Counted from the stretch's first letter, positions 1-10,794 are shown. The stretch is DNA of 64,000 bases from Camellia lanceoleosa (GCA_025200525.1 CM045761.1:60668009-60732008); one strand, 5' to 3'. Notes: generated from the letters alone by a model not told the origin. Numbers and translations are program-made.

Positions 1-124
1 GGTTTGCTTTTCTATGTTATTTTATTTTGTTATGTATTGTAATTTTCAGAATGGTTTGCTTGTTCTGAAATTTCAATTGCCGAGTATGAATCTATTTATT
101 TTATGTTATCACACAATTTATACA

Positions 125-156
<32 letters not shown>

Positions 157-430
157 GAATGTATTTGAAAATAAGGAAATTGTAGAGAATCGAAACAATC
201 ATGAGTCGTGATTGGTTAGAAAGCATGGGTACAAAGATTTATTTGCTGAAAAAACAAAAAGGGGATACAAAGTCTTACTAAATAATTTTTTTTAAAATAA
301 AAGTATTTTTCTTAGTTATGAACAGATTTAACTGAAATCAGCTTGTTTCCCAATGTTATGCTTCATTTATTTAGATAGAAAATATTTTTTAATGAAAAAT
401 ATTTTTTATAAAAAAAATTAAAAATATATA
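1..430. other. AT-rich intergenic sequence
   Basis: No gene is supported here. A short dinucleotide tract, CA-rich then (TA)n, lies at about 124-156. The ORF around it is low-complexity and has no family features. Confidence 0.6.
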
Positions 431-434
431 TTTT

Positions 435-905
435 TTATATTTGGTGGTAGTGGTGATGGAACGAAGGTGAAAGTAGAGATTGTGACATAGTGGTGGGGTG
501 ATGGTGGCAGTGATGATGGTAGTGGCTATGGTGATGGTAGTGTGATAGTGAAGGTGAGAATAGTGGTGATGGTGTTGTGAAATGAGAAATCAATGGTAGC
601 TCGAAAAAAAAATGGGTCGAATGGCCCGAATTGATTTTCGAAGGGAGAGAAGAGAGGGAGAGCAGAGAAGAGAGGGAGAGAGGACCGTCTGCCGACGCCG
701 ACGCCGACGCCGATGCATCGCCGTCCTCGTCGCCTCGCCCACGACGACGCCTCCTCCTCCCTCCTCCTCCTCCTCCTCCTCCTCCTCCTCCACCTCCTCC
801 TCCTCCTCCTCCTCCCTCCTCCTCCTCCTCCTCTCTCTTCCTTCTTCTGGTCTTCTTCGCCAAAAAAAAAATCTAGAAGAAGATGGAGTCAAACGACGTC
901 GTTTT
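435..905. repeat. Low-complexity trinucleotide block and CRE-like palindrome
   Basis: From about 440 to 590 the + strand is a GGTGAT/GTGGT-type imperfect repeat. A (GCCGAC)n run sits at about 692-716 and an almost pure (CTC/CCT)n tract at 747-837. Overlapping ORFs on both strands encode only homopolymers of Gly, Pro, Ser, Glu or Arg and are artefacts. Just after the block, 891-904 is the perfect palindrome AAACGACGTCGTTT. Confidence 0.75.
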
Positions 906-1542
906 GGCGTCGAGCCACGATTCGACCCACGATTTCGAGCTACCAACCGGGACTGTTGTGAAATTAGTAAAAATTTAATTGAAAAAATATTTGTTGTCTT
1001 TTAAAAGTAACAAATAACAAAATTCGTGGGGGACTAAAGGAAAAAGATAGAGGATGGATTGGGTGTGGTAAGGCATAGATATCTTAAAATGAGTGGTTCA
1101 GATTTGTTAAAAGGTATAATTAGATTTTGGATAAATTAAAATGAATGATTCAAATTTGCTAAGAGAAAGATGGTTTAATGTCTAAAATGTTCGTGGCTAA
1201 GAGATCAACAAACAATTCCTTATTTATGCCCTGATGTAATTTAATACGAGTCTTATAACACTTTCTTCAAACATGTTCTTTCACATTTTATTTCTTCAAA
1301 CAGGCTCTTATAACATTGTAAACAGGTTCTTATAACATGTAGGGGAGAGAGTGAGAGTGAGAGAGAGAGAGATGGTTGTAATTTTTTTTTTAATCTTTCA
1401 AGTTCTTCCACATTTTTTTTTAATTACTAAAACTTATTTGATTGTCTCAAAATTATATATTTGATTATTATAAAACAAACTTTTTAATTAATTAATTAAT
1501 GTGTATTTGATTTCGTTGTTGAACCAAATAAAATAAAATAAG
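906..1542. other. AT-rich intergenic sequence, no gene seen
   Basis: I see no coding potential. There is a short GA-rich stretch near 1,345-1,372 and poly-T runs. Nothing else is recognised. Confidence 0.5.
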
Positions 1543-1905
1543 ATTGAATGTATATTTAGCTTTTGTTGTGAACCTTAAAAAAAATTTAAAAAAATAAAAA
1601 AATAAGTTGTTAACATTAAATATATTAAAAAATAAAGAAAAAAGATTAAAGGTATATTTAGCTAAAATCTTAAAAAAAGAAAAAAAGAAAAAAAGAAAAG
1701 TTGTTCACATTAAATATATTAAAAAAGAAAGAAAAAGGATTGAAGGTATATTTAGCTTTTGTTGTGAACCTTAAAAAAAAAAAGAAAAAAAAAAGGTTGT
1801 TAACATTAATATATATTAAAAAGAAAGACAAAAGATTGAAGGTATATTTAGCTTTTGTTGTGAACCTTAAAAAAAAAAAATGTTGTTAACATTAAATATA
1901 AAAAA
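1543..1905 (+). repeat. Tandem repeat, ~96-102 bp unit
   Basis: The phrase ATTGAAGGTATATTTAGC recurs at 1,543, 1,645, 1,739 and 1,835 (periods about 102, 94 and 96). Each is followed by TTTTGTTGTGAACC in three of the four copies, a purine-rich A/G tract, and TTGTTAACATTAAATATA. Units differ mainly in A-tract length. The short ORF across it is a repeat artefact. Confidence 0.8.
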
Positions 1906-3142
1906 AAAAAAAAGGAATTAAAGTGGGTTGGGGAAAATCCAAACTCATTAAGAAATGGGAAGGGTGGTACCCATGGGGAAGGAATGGGGAAAATTTATTA
2001 TAGGAGAATGGGAATGAGAAATTAATATCCACCCCATTAACCCCCATTGCCATTCCTATGTGACACAACAGAGAACTTTCAGTTTAAAACAAAACTCCAA
2101 TAAAGATAACTTATATTTACAATAATATTATTGTTATATCATTTTTATAGTGCTTTTTGTATGCAATTTTTTTTTAAAAAAAAAAAAAAGATTTTTATAA
2201 ATAAATACCTCAAAGTATAGTCTCACTTTTAAAAATGGTAAAGAATAATACTTTTATAAACAAAGAAAAAAAAATTGTATCAAGGGTTTTTTTTTTTTTG
2301 GGAGCTAGGTTCACTTTGATCTCCTGGTTGTTGCTATTTTTTTTCTTTTTTTTGTTTATTTATTTTTATATCACTCAACTATCAATTTTATTGATTTGAA
2401 CAATTGTTTCTAATTGAAGTATATGAATTGAAATTAAAAATTTTAAAAATTAAATAAATAAAATTTAAAAAAAAACAATAATTTAAGAAATTAAAGTCTA
2501 ATTATTTGTTCTCCCTAGGTGGGAATGTTGATCAGCCCAAGGAACGGAACGTATGGCTCCTGGGACAACCAAAAAGTGGGGAGGACTAATAGGGCAAGTT
2601 GATGTGGTGTTTTAATTTGTTTGCAGCGATGCTAGCGACGTGAAGTGAATTATCAAATATTTTATTAAATTTTTTATATAAATGTAAGATTTATATATAC
2701 GTGATTTGTGTAAGTTCTTTATTTATATAAGGAATTTGATAAAATATTTAATAATTCATTTAAAGTCTATAATATTTCTCATCTGCTTGTTATTTGTTGA
2801 ATTAATGAGATTTATGCCACTTTTTGAGAGATAATAAGATATTTACTTCTTAATAAATGATGTAGAACAATGGTCAAAAGCCATCCAATAGCTTCTCAAC
2901 ACGAGGAGACTTCATTTCCAATATGGCAATTTCTTGGAAATTTATCAAAGAAGTGACAAGTCAGACCCCATTTGTCACGTTGGAAAATTTCAATGGAATT
3001 GTGGTCCCCTCAATCCCGATAGCGGGTAAAAATCAAACAACCCCATCATATACGGTTTTACCAACTGAAAAATTATCACATGTACTCGGAATATCATATA
3101 TTTTGATAAGGTGCAGTTTATCTTTAGTTGAAGATTAAGATT
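1906..3142. other. AT-rich intergenic sequence, no gene seen
   Basis: This holds long A and T runs and no ORF with recognisable content. The 71-codon ORF at 2,923-3,138 has no family resemblance. A block near 1,920-2,050 containing several GGGAATG/CATTCC-type words could be a decayed MITE, but I could not define its ends. Confidence 0.45.
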
Positions 3143-3483
3143 GAACCGTCCAGTCTACTTTGTAGACCTACTTTTGGATCCCGCTTTGATAATTTAAATC
3201 GTTTATAATTTTAAGATTTGTCGAATATATTATCTCTATAAAAAATCAAATTGACCAGATAACTGTAATTACGTGTTTGAATCAGTTTTATATATATATA
3301 AAAAAATGAACGGTGAAAAAATAAACGACTCATATAAAACTGATTTGAACACATTGTTGCCGTTATTCGATCAACTTTATTTTTTATATAGATAATGTAC
3401 TCGACGAATCCTAAAATGCACACGGTTCGGATCATCGAAGCGCGGGCCCAAAAGTGGTCCCACAAAGCGCACTGGACAGTCCA
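3143..3483. mobile_element. Fold-back MITE with long terminal inverted repeats
   Basis: The left half (from ACCGTCCAGT at about 3,144) and the reverse complement of the right half (ending ACTGGACAGTCC at about 3,482) align over most of their length. Shared blocks include GTCCAGT, CTTTGT, CTTTTGG, a TCG/ATTATCT segment and CAGTTTTATAT near the centre at about 3,280-3,350. The element is about 340 bp and has no coding capacity. Family assignment needs homologues; the target duplication is not clear. Confidence 0.65.
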
Positions 3484-4142
3484 GTCTTGATCTCAAATTG
3501 GAGACAAGTTAGAACATCACTATTTTCACTCGATTATATTTTAAATATATTCTTTTTTTGCTTCAAATAAATTAATATTCTTGAAATTTTAGTTTTTTTT
3601 AAGGAATATATTTTGTGTGAAAGAGTGTTAATGTAACTATGTATAATAAATGACAAAGAATGGAATGTATTTGGAACAAAGTGGAGTGAAAATAGCAACT
3701 CCTTATATTTTTGGAGAAATGTGCTATATTATTATACATAGCAGTATTACATTTACACAATTTTCTCCTCACAAACTCTTCTGAATGATGTGACAATGTT
3801 GACTGGAAGATTTTGAAAAAAAAAAACAGTGTAGAGGCGTAAGTCATTAATTTGCCTTTTTTTTTTTTTTATGGGATTTGTGAAAGATAAATTATGTGAA
3901 TGAAACATTTTTTAATTATAAATTTACAAATTTATTTATAATTATGTGACAAGGGAGTTAGATTTATATATGACATTATTGTGGGTTAAATGAGAGAAAT
4001 TTTTCTTAAGAATCTCAAGCATTTTCCATATTATTGTTTATAATCATAATACATATTAAATTATACATACTTTATTTTACTTAATAAATGTGAGTCACTT
4101 ATAAAATTTTAAAAAATATTTGAGACTTAAAAAAAAAAAATA
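3484..4142. other. AT-rich intergenic sequence, no gene seen
   Basis: ORFs here are short and AT-driven. Nothing recognisable was found. Confidence 0.45.
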
Positions 4143-4578
4143 ATCAGCTTGTTTGTTTTCATTTTTCAAAAAATACTTTTCAAAAAATTCTACTTTCTTA
4201 TTTTCCGTATTTTTTTGTTTTTACTGAATTTTTTTAATATTTTAAGTAATTTTTTTACTTTTTAGATACACCTAACATAAATACACCTAAAAAGTAAAAA
4301 AATTGTAAAAAAAATCTTTTAAAAATTCACTAAATACCAAAAATACAAAAAAATACAAGAATTCAATACATTTTTTATATTTCTATGTATTTATTAATTT
4401 TTTAAAATATTTTTTCATAAATTTTTTACTTTTTAAATACATCTAACTAAGGTGCATCTAAAAAATTTAAAAAAAAATGTTTAAAATTTAAAAAATATTC
4501 ACTAAAAATAAAAGAATACGAAAATCAAAAAATTTAATTTTCAAAAAATTTAATTCAAAAAACTCAAACCAAACACAC
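4143..4578. mobile_element. Candidate MITE-like inverted-repeat element
   Basis: The ends are weakly inverted: GCTTGTTTGTTTTC on the left and GAAACTC/CCAAACACACTG-type sequence on the right. Inside at about 4,250-4,305 is a second inverted repeat built on TTTTTACTTTTTAGRTACACCTA. A related CTAAAAAGTAAAAAAT module recurs near 54,540-54,790 and 55,190, suggesting a family. Termini and target duplication are not firm. Confidence 0.35.
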
Positions 4579-5030
4579 TGAATAATTTATCATTCACATA
4601 ATTAAAACTCAACTTCTTTGTTACATTATTCACTACAACTTTTGGTTATGAGATTGATTTGAAACGTCACTTTAAACAATATCAACTAGAAGCTGTTTGG
4701 TACATCATATCTAAGTTGCTTATTACTTTTTATTTTATAGTGACAAATTATTTAGCATAAGTTATGCTAATAGCATAATAGGCAAAAGTAAATCAAATAA
4801 ATTGAAAAACTATTGAAAGCTGAGTGGAAAAGTATTTTTGATTTCTACTTTTGAATTATTAATTTTTAATTTAGAATAAATAGCACCAAGGTCTTCCGGG
4901 AATAACCTAGGAAATTTTTTGAGCAGTGTAGTTGGTCGTCGTGATGTAGGGCTGATTTAAAGTAGTTGTATTAAGTTGCACTTTGCCCGTAATGCAGAGT
5001 AACCCAACCCCAAATTTCATCTGTTGTATT
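4579..5030. other. Upstream region of the COPT gene
   Basis: This is noncoding. An AT-rich TATA-like stretch (TTAGAATAAATAGC) lies at about 4,871-4,884, roughly 320 bp before the start codon. It is a possible but unproven core promoter. Confidence 0.35.
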
Positions 5031-5058
5031 GTACTACGAAAGTTTTACTGTATTGTAC
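5031..5058 (+). promoter_or_regulatory. Two GTAC motifs, candidate copper-response elements
   Basis: GTAC occurs at 5,031-5,034 (in TTGTACTACG) and 5,055-5,058 (in TTGTACGACC), 24 bp apart and 143-170 bp upstream of the COPT start codon. In plants GTAC is the core of the element bound by SPL7/CRR1-type SBP factors that induce copper-uptake genes under copper deficiency. The motif is short and the function is inferred from pairing and context. Confidence 0.4.
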
Positions 5059-5111
5059 GACCGTAACAACCTCGTCGTCTTCTTAAAGCCACCCCACACC
5101 ACACAACACAC

Positions 5112-5143
5112 ATGAAATGAATTATCTCCCTCTTACTTCCTAG
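5112..5143 (+). CDS. Two tiny upstream ORFs in the COPT leader
   Basis: ATG at 5,112 opens a two-codon ORF (ATG AAA TGA). ATG at 5,117, in another frame, opens an eight-codon ORF ending with TAG at 5,141-5,143. Both end before the main start at 5,201. If the transcript begins upstream of 5,112 they could dampen translation. The transcription start is unknown. Confidence 0.35.
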
Positions 5144-5200
5144 AGAGAGAAACATAGTAATAAACAGAAACAGTTTTAGAGAGGGAAAGTCAGGGAAGAA

Positions 5201-5662
5201 ATGAGCGGCGACGACATGCACGGCATGACCGGTGATCCCTACATGCACCGCGGCCGCAAAATGATGATGATGCACATGACCTTCTTCTGGGGCACGGATT
5301 CCGAGATCCTCTTCTCGGGTTGGCCCGGATCCGACTCGGGCATGTACGCCTTGGCTCTGGTCCTCGTCTTCTTCCTTGCCCTCCTCGTCGAGTGGCTCTC
5401 TCACTGCAGACTCCTCACAGGGGACCGGGACGGGTCGAACCGAGTCGCGGCCGGGCTGACCCGGACACTGGTTCACGCATTGCGGGTCGGGCTGGCGTAT
5501 ATGGTGATGCTGGCGGTGATGTCGTTTAACGTTGGAGTGTTCCTGGTTGCTGTAGGTGGGCACGCTTTGGGGTTCTTTTTGTTTGGGAGTAGGGTTTTTA
5601 AGAAGCCACCACAACCGTCGGATTCTGGGAAGACCTCGAATGTTCCGACGATGAGTTGCTGA
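5201..5662 (+). CDS. COPT: COPT/Ctr family copper transporter
   Basis: A 153-residue intronless protein of the plant COPT family, which moves Cu(I) into the cytosol as a homotrimer at the plasma membrane or out of internal stores. The N-terminal 30 residues are Met/His-rich (MMMMHMTFFW at 21-30), followed by the family-typical SEILFSGWPG. Three membrane segments are visible at about 48-66, 97-115 and 117-134. TM2 carries the Met-x3-Met selectivity motif (M103, M107) and TM3 carries Gly-x3-Gly (G120, G124). The protein ends in Met-Ser-Cys, a plausible metal-binding tail. Length fits the family (about 130-170). The start is chosen because it gives the complete Met-rich domain and no longer in-frame start is visible. 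The coding region is far more GC-rich than its surroundings. It is the only intact host gene in the window. The exact COPT member cannot be assigned. Confidence 0.96.
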   Translation: MSGDDMHGMTGDPYMHRGRKMMMMHMTFFWGTDSEILFSGWPGSDSGMYALALVLVFFLALLVEWLSHCRLLTGDRDGSNRVAAGLTRTLVHALRVGLAYMVMLAVMSFNVGVFLVAVGGHALGFFLFGSRVFKKPPQPSDSGKTSNVPTMSC

Positions 5663-6582
5663 TGATGATGATGATTTGATGAAGATGTGAGTGAGTTGAG
5701 TTTTTTATGTGGTTTTTAGTTTCAAATGTTGCAATAATTTTTGCTGCAATTAGGGCTAGGGTGTGTGGTCGTGGATGTGTGTTTAGGATCATGCTATGAA
5801 AGTGCTCAAAATTATGGATTTATTAATAATATATATACACATATATATTTGTGGTTGGGAAAGTAGTTTTATAATGGATACATATATCATTTTCGCTATT
5901 GATATTATTAGAGTAAGAAAATTCTTATCAAAACTCTCAAAAATTTAAAGGGTTTGGATAATCTATTAATGGATGAATTACTAATATACTTTTTGAGATT
6001 TGTTTAAAATATTAATTATTTATTATAATTTGAAAAATTATAAATATTTTTAAAATTTTTTATATAACAGAATTTGTTGATCTATTTTAATATATTTTAT
6101 ATATTTATTGATATATCTTATTCATGAATGGAGTTTTATTACTTTGGTAACCTCCTATCTTGTTCATAAATGGAATTTCATTACTTTGGTAACCTCCTAT
6201 CTTGTTCATGAATAGAGAGTAATTAGAATTCATGAACTTGATGGTGAGTTAGTTTTTGGAGTTACTCTATTTTCTCTAGTTTAATGATCATGTTTATTTT
6301 TGGTGTAACTTGTAAGGTCTTAGTGGCTTATAATAGTCCATCTCATCTATTTTTTTCTACACAAACAAACACCGATTATTTTCTATACAAGAGAGATTAC
6401 TAGCAAAGAATGATATTTTTCTTGGTAGAGTTTTGGGTTCACCATCTTGTGTAGAGTTGGCCTGAACCATATGACAAGTGGTCGGGCTGTTGTATCCTAG
6501 AGGGGATAAGTCATAGTTTTGTGATTGCTGCATCGGTATTTGGGTTTTTTCTACCGCAGTGGGCTTGATCTCCTTAAAATTG
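5663..6582. other. COPT 3' flank and AT-rich intergenic DNA with a 42-bp tandem repeat
   Basis: The COPT 3' UTR presumably lies in the first 100-250 bases; an AATAAT-type A-rich stretch occurs near 5,823. At 6,121, 6,163 and 6,205 a 42-bp unit starting TTCATRAATGGA repeats two and a half times. The rest holds nothing recognised. Confidence 0.5.
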
Positions 6583-6728
6583 TTGGTGAAAATACCAAAA
6601 AAAATTATATTTTATTGATAAATGATGCAAAGAAAATGAGATATCCGTGCCTTAGCCTGATCTATTTGTATCTCATTTTCTTTGCATCATTTATCAATAA
6701 AATATAATTTTTTTGATATTTTTACCAA
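6583..6728. repeat. Near-perfect inverted repeat: 60-bp arms, 25-nt loop
   Basis: The left arm at 6,583-6,643 and right arm at 6,669-6,728 are reverse complements with only two substitutions and one length difference in an A-run. The loop is 6,644-6,668. A transcript would fold into a long, almost perfect hairpin. The arms are AT-rich but not simple sequence (for example GATGCAAAGAAAATGAGATA). It may be a young MITE-type fold-back or an inverted-repeat small-RNA locus. Confidence 0.9.
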
Positions 6729-8211
6729 TAGAATTAATTAAAAAAATAATTGTTCTCTTATACAATAGTTAAATTATTAATTGAAATATATTTCTAATAT
6801 CATTAAAAATTATTAATTGATTTGATAATTTATTAATAAAAGAGACAATTTTTTATGGAATTAAAATTTTCAGGGATGAAATATAATTTTAAAAATTAAA
6901 GAAGTCAATTCGTATTTTAATTAAATTTCAAAAGATGTATTTGTAATTTATCATAAATTAATGGATAAAACTAAAATGTGTAATTCAATGTGATGTTTAT
7001 CATGGGATTAGTAATAGTACCGGACCCTCATTATTTGTCAATACTACTTAACTAATAATCATTTATTATGTTTTCTTATATTCTTCAACCATTTGATATA
7101 ATATTTCATCTATAATTAGTGTACTAACTAGTGTATTAATTAATGATATGACATAATTTAAAAGGTTTCTGTTATTTATAATGTGATTAATGAGTGAGAT
7201 CAATAATAATGTCATAACTAATATGATATATTAATTAGTACACTGGTTAAAGTTAATTTATATTTAAAACTAAATAGAAAACACTATAATAACTGTTACG
7301 TAGCATAAAAAATATATTATTATATTAAAATTTAAATTTATATTAAAGTTGTGAGTTATATATATAAAAATATTTTTATATTACTTAGCTGTTAATACGT
7401 CATTTTTTATTTAATTTTTAATAAAATTTAATTTTAGGAATAAATTAAAAAAAATTTAAAACATAAAAAGTCATAATAAAAAAATTAAATTTTAAAAATT
7501 AAAGTGAAAAAGTGATCAAATATAAATAGATAAATATAATTTCGTAAGTTTACTTTTGTTGACAATCTGAATTAATTTTTTGTATTTATAAATTTTGGAC
7601 AAAATTATTTATTTATTTTTTATTTTTTTGGAGCGTAGAGCTACTGAGGAAAAAAATGGGATCATAATTTTGTGTTGAAATATGAGCAGAAAGCCAAAGC
7701 TGAATTGATTATGACTGGTCGGACTAGAATCACATGAGACTCTAGAGGAGTACATAATTACTCAGAAAAGTTAATGGGCTTCCTTCAACAGCTAAGTGCA
7801 AACAAAAAATTATAAAATAAAAAATAAAAAAATGAAAAGTAAAAACATAGCAGTATGCCTTTTGTCAACAGTTCTATTTTCTATATCAAAAGTGGTACAG
7901 ACTCCTGTGACCCCACAGACACGTGAAAGAGAGGAGAGAGAATATATATATATATATATAACGAGTAGTCATTAATTAATTAGAGATTGTAAATGTCACA
8001 AAGTTTGGAGGTTTTAATTATTTTTATTTCTATATTTTTTTTGTTAATAGAATTACCCGTCATGTAGTTCTCATTGAGAAAGTATTTTGTGTCACAAAAG
8101 TAAGTTAAAATGAAAAAATATATTTTTGAAAATAAGAATTTAATATTCTCATTAAATAATTTTATTAAACACATCCTCATAATGAAAACAAAACAATTTT
8201 TTCCATCTAAT
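6729..8211. other. AT-rich intergenic DNA with a possible small TIR element
   Basis: No gene is seen. At about 7,115-7,255, TAGTGTAYTAATTAAT on the left is mirrored by ATTAATTAGTACACTGG on the right, suggesting a small inverted-repeat element. A (TA)n tract lies at about 7,942-7,961. Confidence 0.4.
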
Positions 8212-8223
8212 AACATATGTGGT
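8212..8223. repeat. SINE target-site duplication, left copy
   Basis: AACATATGTGGT here is repeated exactly at 8,555-8,566, bracketing the SINE. Confidence 0.85.
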
Positions 8224-8554
8224 AAACCCAGGGGTTGTGGCTTTGTGGTAAAGCCTTGGGGTTTAAGCCCCAAGGTCACAGGTTTAATTTCCCACCCCCC
8301 CTTGGGCCAATCTCCTGGGCGAAGCACTGTTAGTTAGGAGGTTGGACCTCAAGTTGTCTAGTCAGCACTTGGTGTGGGTTCAATACTCATTGTCTGATCG
8401 ACTTAAGCGGAGCTTGTCTTGGGAGGTCGGGGCAAGTTCCTGTGTTATAGTCTCGCTTGTCTTAGGCACCGACACTTTGGTGATCTCTGCAAGGGGCGCT
8501 GCCTTGGACCTGCGGAAGAGTGAGAGGATTTCCCTGTAACAAAAAAAAAAAAAA
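8224..8554 (+). mobile_element. tRNA-derived SINE retrotransposon
   Basis: A ~330-bp element with a Pol III internal promoter: A-box-like TGGCTTTGTGG at 8,238-8,248 and B-box-like GGTTTAATTTC at 8,281-8,291. Between them is a perfect stem, CCTTGGGG/CCCCAAGG. The body is GC-rich relative to its surroundings and ends in a poly(A) run at about 8,539-8,556. It is flanked by exact 12-bp direct repeats. SINEs do not code for protein and use LINE machinery in trans. The subfamily was not identified. ORFs across it are shadows. Confidence 0.88.
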
Positions 8555-8566
8555 AACATATGTGGT

Positions 8567-8922
8567 GGTGTTTGGGAAGTTTGTGCATTGAGTTTTTTTT
8601 TGTTTTTTTTTTTTTAACGAAAGGACAAACTTTTTGCAAAACAAAAAAAATAAATTCAAACTAAATATTATATTAAATCTCATAATCATTATATTTTTTT
8701 TTTCACAAACATCACATCCAATCACAAAAAATTTAATTATCTTTTCAAACATCAAAAAAAATTTATCTAATAATATCTTATAATTAAAAAAATCTACATA
8801 AAAACTCACTTCCTAAATACCCACACATACTCCTATAAATAGACGCCTCACTAATTTTTTCTTAAAAGTAAAAATAAGGTTTATAGGGGAAAAGGAAAAA
8901 AGAAACAAAAAATTACAAACAT
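8567..8922. other. AT-rich intergenic sequence, no gene seen
   Basis: Poly-T and poly-A runs only; nothing recognised. Confidence 0.45.
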
Positions 8923-9149
8923 CCCGTTTGGAATGTGGATTGACTTCTTAGCTTTTTAATTTTTTAATTATTTTAGTTTAGGACTAAAAAGTCTTGTTTG
9001 AGATAAGTTTTTTGACTTTTTTAACTTTTGTTTGAGAAAAAATAAAATAATTATGATTAGAATATAATATTTTGTCTTATTAAATTAAAAAATTTATTTT
9101 GTCATTATTTTAGCCAAAAAATTCCTATTTAATTTATGCCAAACGAGGG
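8923..9149. mobile_element. Candidate MITE, ~227 bp
   Basis: The left end CCCGTTTGG and right end CCAAACGAGGG form a short terminal inverted repeat of the type common in hAT-derived MITEs. Flanks ACAAACAT (left) and TTAAACAT (right) match at six of eight positions, as an aged target duplication might. There is no coding capacity. Confidence 0.5.
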
Positions 9150-10009
9150 TTAAACATAAAACAAATTTTTTATATAGATGCAAGAAAGATGACGATAATG
9201 ACGACAGGGTGGATCTTTATTTAGATGCATATCTTATTTTTTTAAACTATATTTGTAAAAATATTGGTGATTTTTTCAAATCATAATTGATTTTTTGACC
9301 AATTTTGTAATTGTTTATAATTTGAGTAGGGTTTTTTGTTTGGCTCTTTAAGATTTTGTTGTTGTTCTTATTATTATATATAATGTTAATTTTTATTTTA
9401 AATATAATTACTTTATAATTTTTTAAATATATAAAATTTTAAATAGAATAACGAGAATATTTTTTATTTAAAAAAAACTAATAATGTAGATCATTTTATT
9501 AGATTCATAATATTTATAATTTCTAAATTGTTGCAATTTGATGTGACAGATAGGGTGACAAGATTCTGATATTTTCTTGGCTGTGTGGTAATGAAATAAT
9601 CTATATTAATGCCAGGCTATTTTGAATGATATTATATAATTCTTAAAGTTGCAATGTTTGCCTCAGTCATCAGAGTTCTATCAAGAACATCAACATGCTT
9701 TATTAGTTTAAGAACATTTATCCGGTCCAGCGCTTCAATATTTAGAGGATTTTTAGGGTGTCTTAAATAAGTGTACTTTTTATTTTTTTAGATTAAAAAA
9801 TAGAGGTTAAAAATATGGATGTTTGGGTTAATTTTTTTATTTTTTATGCAAAAATGTGTAATAAAAAATTGTAAAAATTGATTTGTAGGGAAAAATCCGA
9901 CTTGGGAGTTGTGCAGCCGTAATTGTTGACTTTTGGTGAATAGTGTTAACCTTTTAACTTTTTTGAGTAATTTTTTGACTTTTTGGATATATGTCAAACT
10001 TGGCCTTAG
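9150..10009. other. AT-rich intergenic sequence abutting a truncated gag
   Basis: No gene is supported. The gag reading frame of the neighbouring retroelement stops matching at about 10,009. From there leftward the sequence (rich in TTGACTTTTTGG-like words) is unrelated, so this marks a deletion or insertion breakpoint. Confidence 0.4.
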
Positions 10010-10600
10010 TCCACTCTCGAATTTTCTGACTTTCTTATAATCAGTATCTATCATATGCAGTGCATATCGAGCAAGCCCTATGAATTTAGTCTCGTATTCA
10101 GCCACGGACATAGTACATAACTTTAACTACTCAAATTTCGTTACTTTACGATCTTTTGCACATTGTGGGAAATATTTCTCATAAAATGTCTCTTTGTACT
10201 AAGCCCAAGTCATGAAATTATTATGATCACGAATGAGCATCTATCACCTTCTCGCTTCCTCTTGCAAGGTAAAAGTTGCCAATAAAACCTTCTGCGCTTC
10301 AGAACGTGGAAAAACCTCAAACAACTTCTCAATCTCTAAGATCTCTGCTTCTACTTTCAGTGGTTCAAGGCCTCCCTGAAATGTTGGTGGCTTCATTTTA
10401 TTAAATTTGTGTCAGGGTAATAATGTCATCATTGTTATGTGGCTCAACTAGGATTGGTGGCCGAGGAGGAGGTGGAAATAATTGTCTCTGTTGTTGTCTC
10501 ACAGATTCTATTAATAATTCCACCATTCTTTCCAACCGGTCGATTCTTGCATTTGAAGTTTCAGATTCATCTGTATGTTTCGTCTTCTCTATTGGTGTAT
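10010..10600 (-). pseudogene. gag: Truncated gag of a Ty3/gypsy element
   Basis: Minus-strand frames hold gag pieces related to element 2. The N-terminal part has RIDRLERMVELL and a Pro-rich stretch followed by an acidic NND-DIITLTQ motif (about 10,400-10,590). A more C-terminal part has MSVAEYETKF and DTDYKKVRKFESGL (about 10,010-10,111), matching MSMAEYEAKF and DTDYKKARKFEGGL in the intact copy. The frames are interrupted and everything beyond this point (nucleocapsid, protease, RT, integrase) is missing. It belongs to the LTR at 10,810. Confidence 0.75.
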
Positions 10601-10794
10601 ATGTAAACAGGGTAATAATAAACATATGAATTGCAGTTCTTACAATTACATTCACATTAGAGATGCACATTTACACTACATTACAAATGCACATGACAAG
10701 TCCATACACACCCACACATGTTCATGTAATGCCCTAATTTCTTTTGTAGGACATCCTATAGTTCATTTGGACGTGTGCGTGCGGTATAACTCGT

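Noticed and set aside
435..1004. Several overlapping ORFs on both strands
   Set aside because: All are produced by the (CCT)n/(GCCGAC)n low-complexity block. Translations are Pro, Ser, Gly, Glu or Arg homopolymers with no domain.
2923..3138. 71-codon ORF
   Set aside because: No recognisable motif, no homologous neighbour and no promoter signals; length is compatible with chance.
8224..8300. Possible tRNA gene
   Set aside because: A- and B-box-like motifs are present, but no cloverleaf with an acceptor stem forms. The 12-bp target duplications and poly(A) identify a SINE.
9735..10009. Possible MITE between intergenic DNA and the truncated gag
   Set aside because: The two ends do not form a convincing inverted repeat and no target duplication was found.
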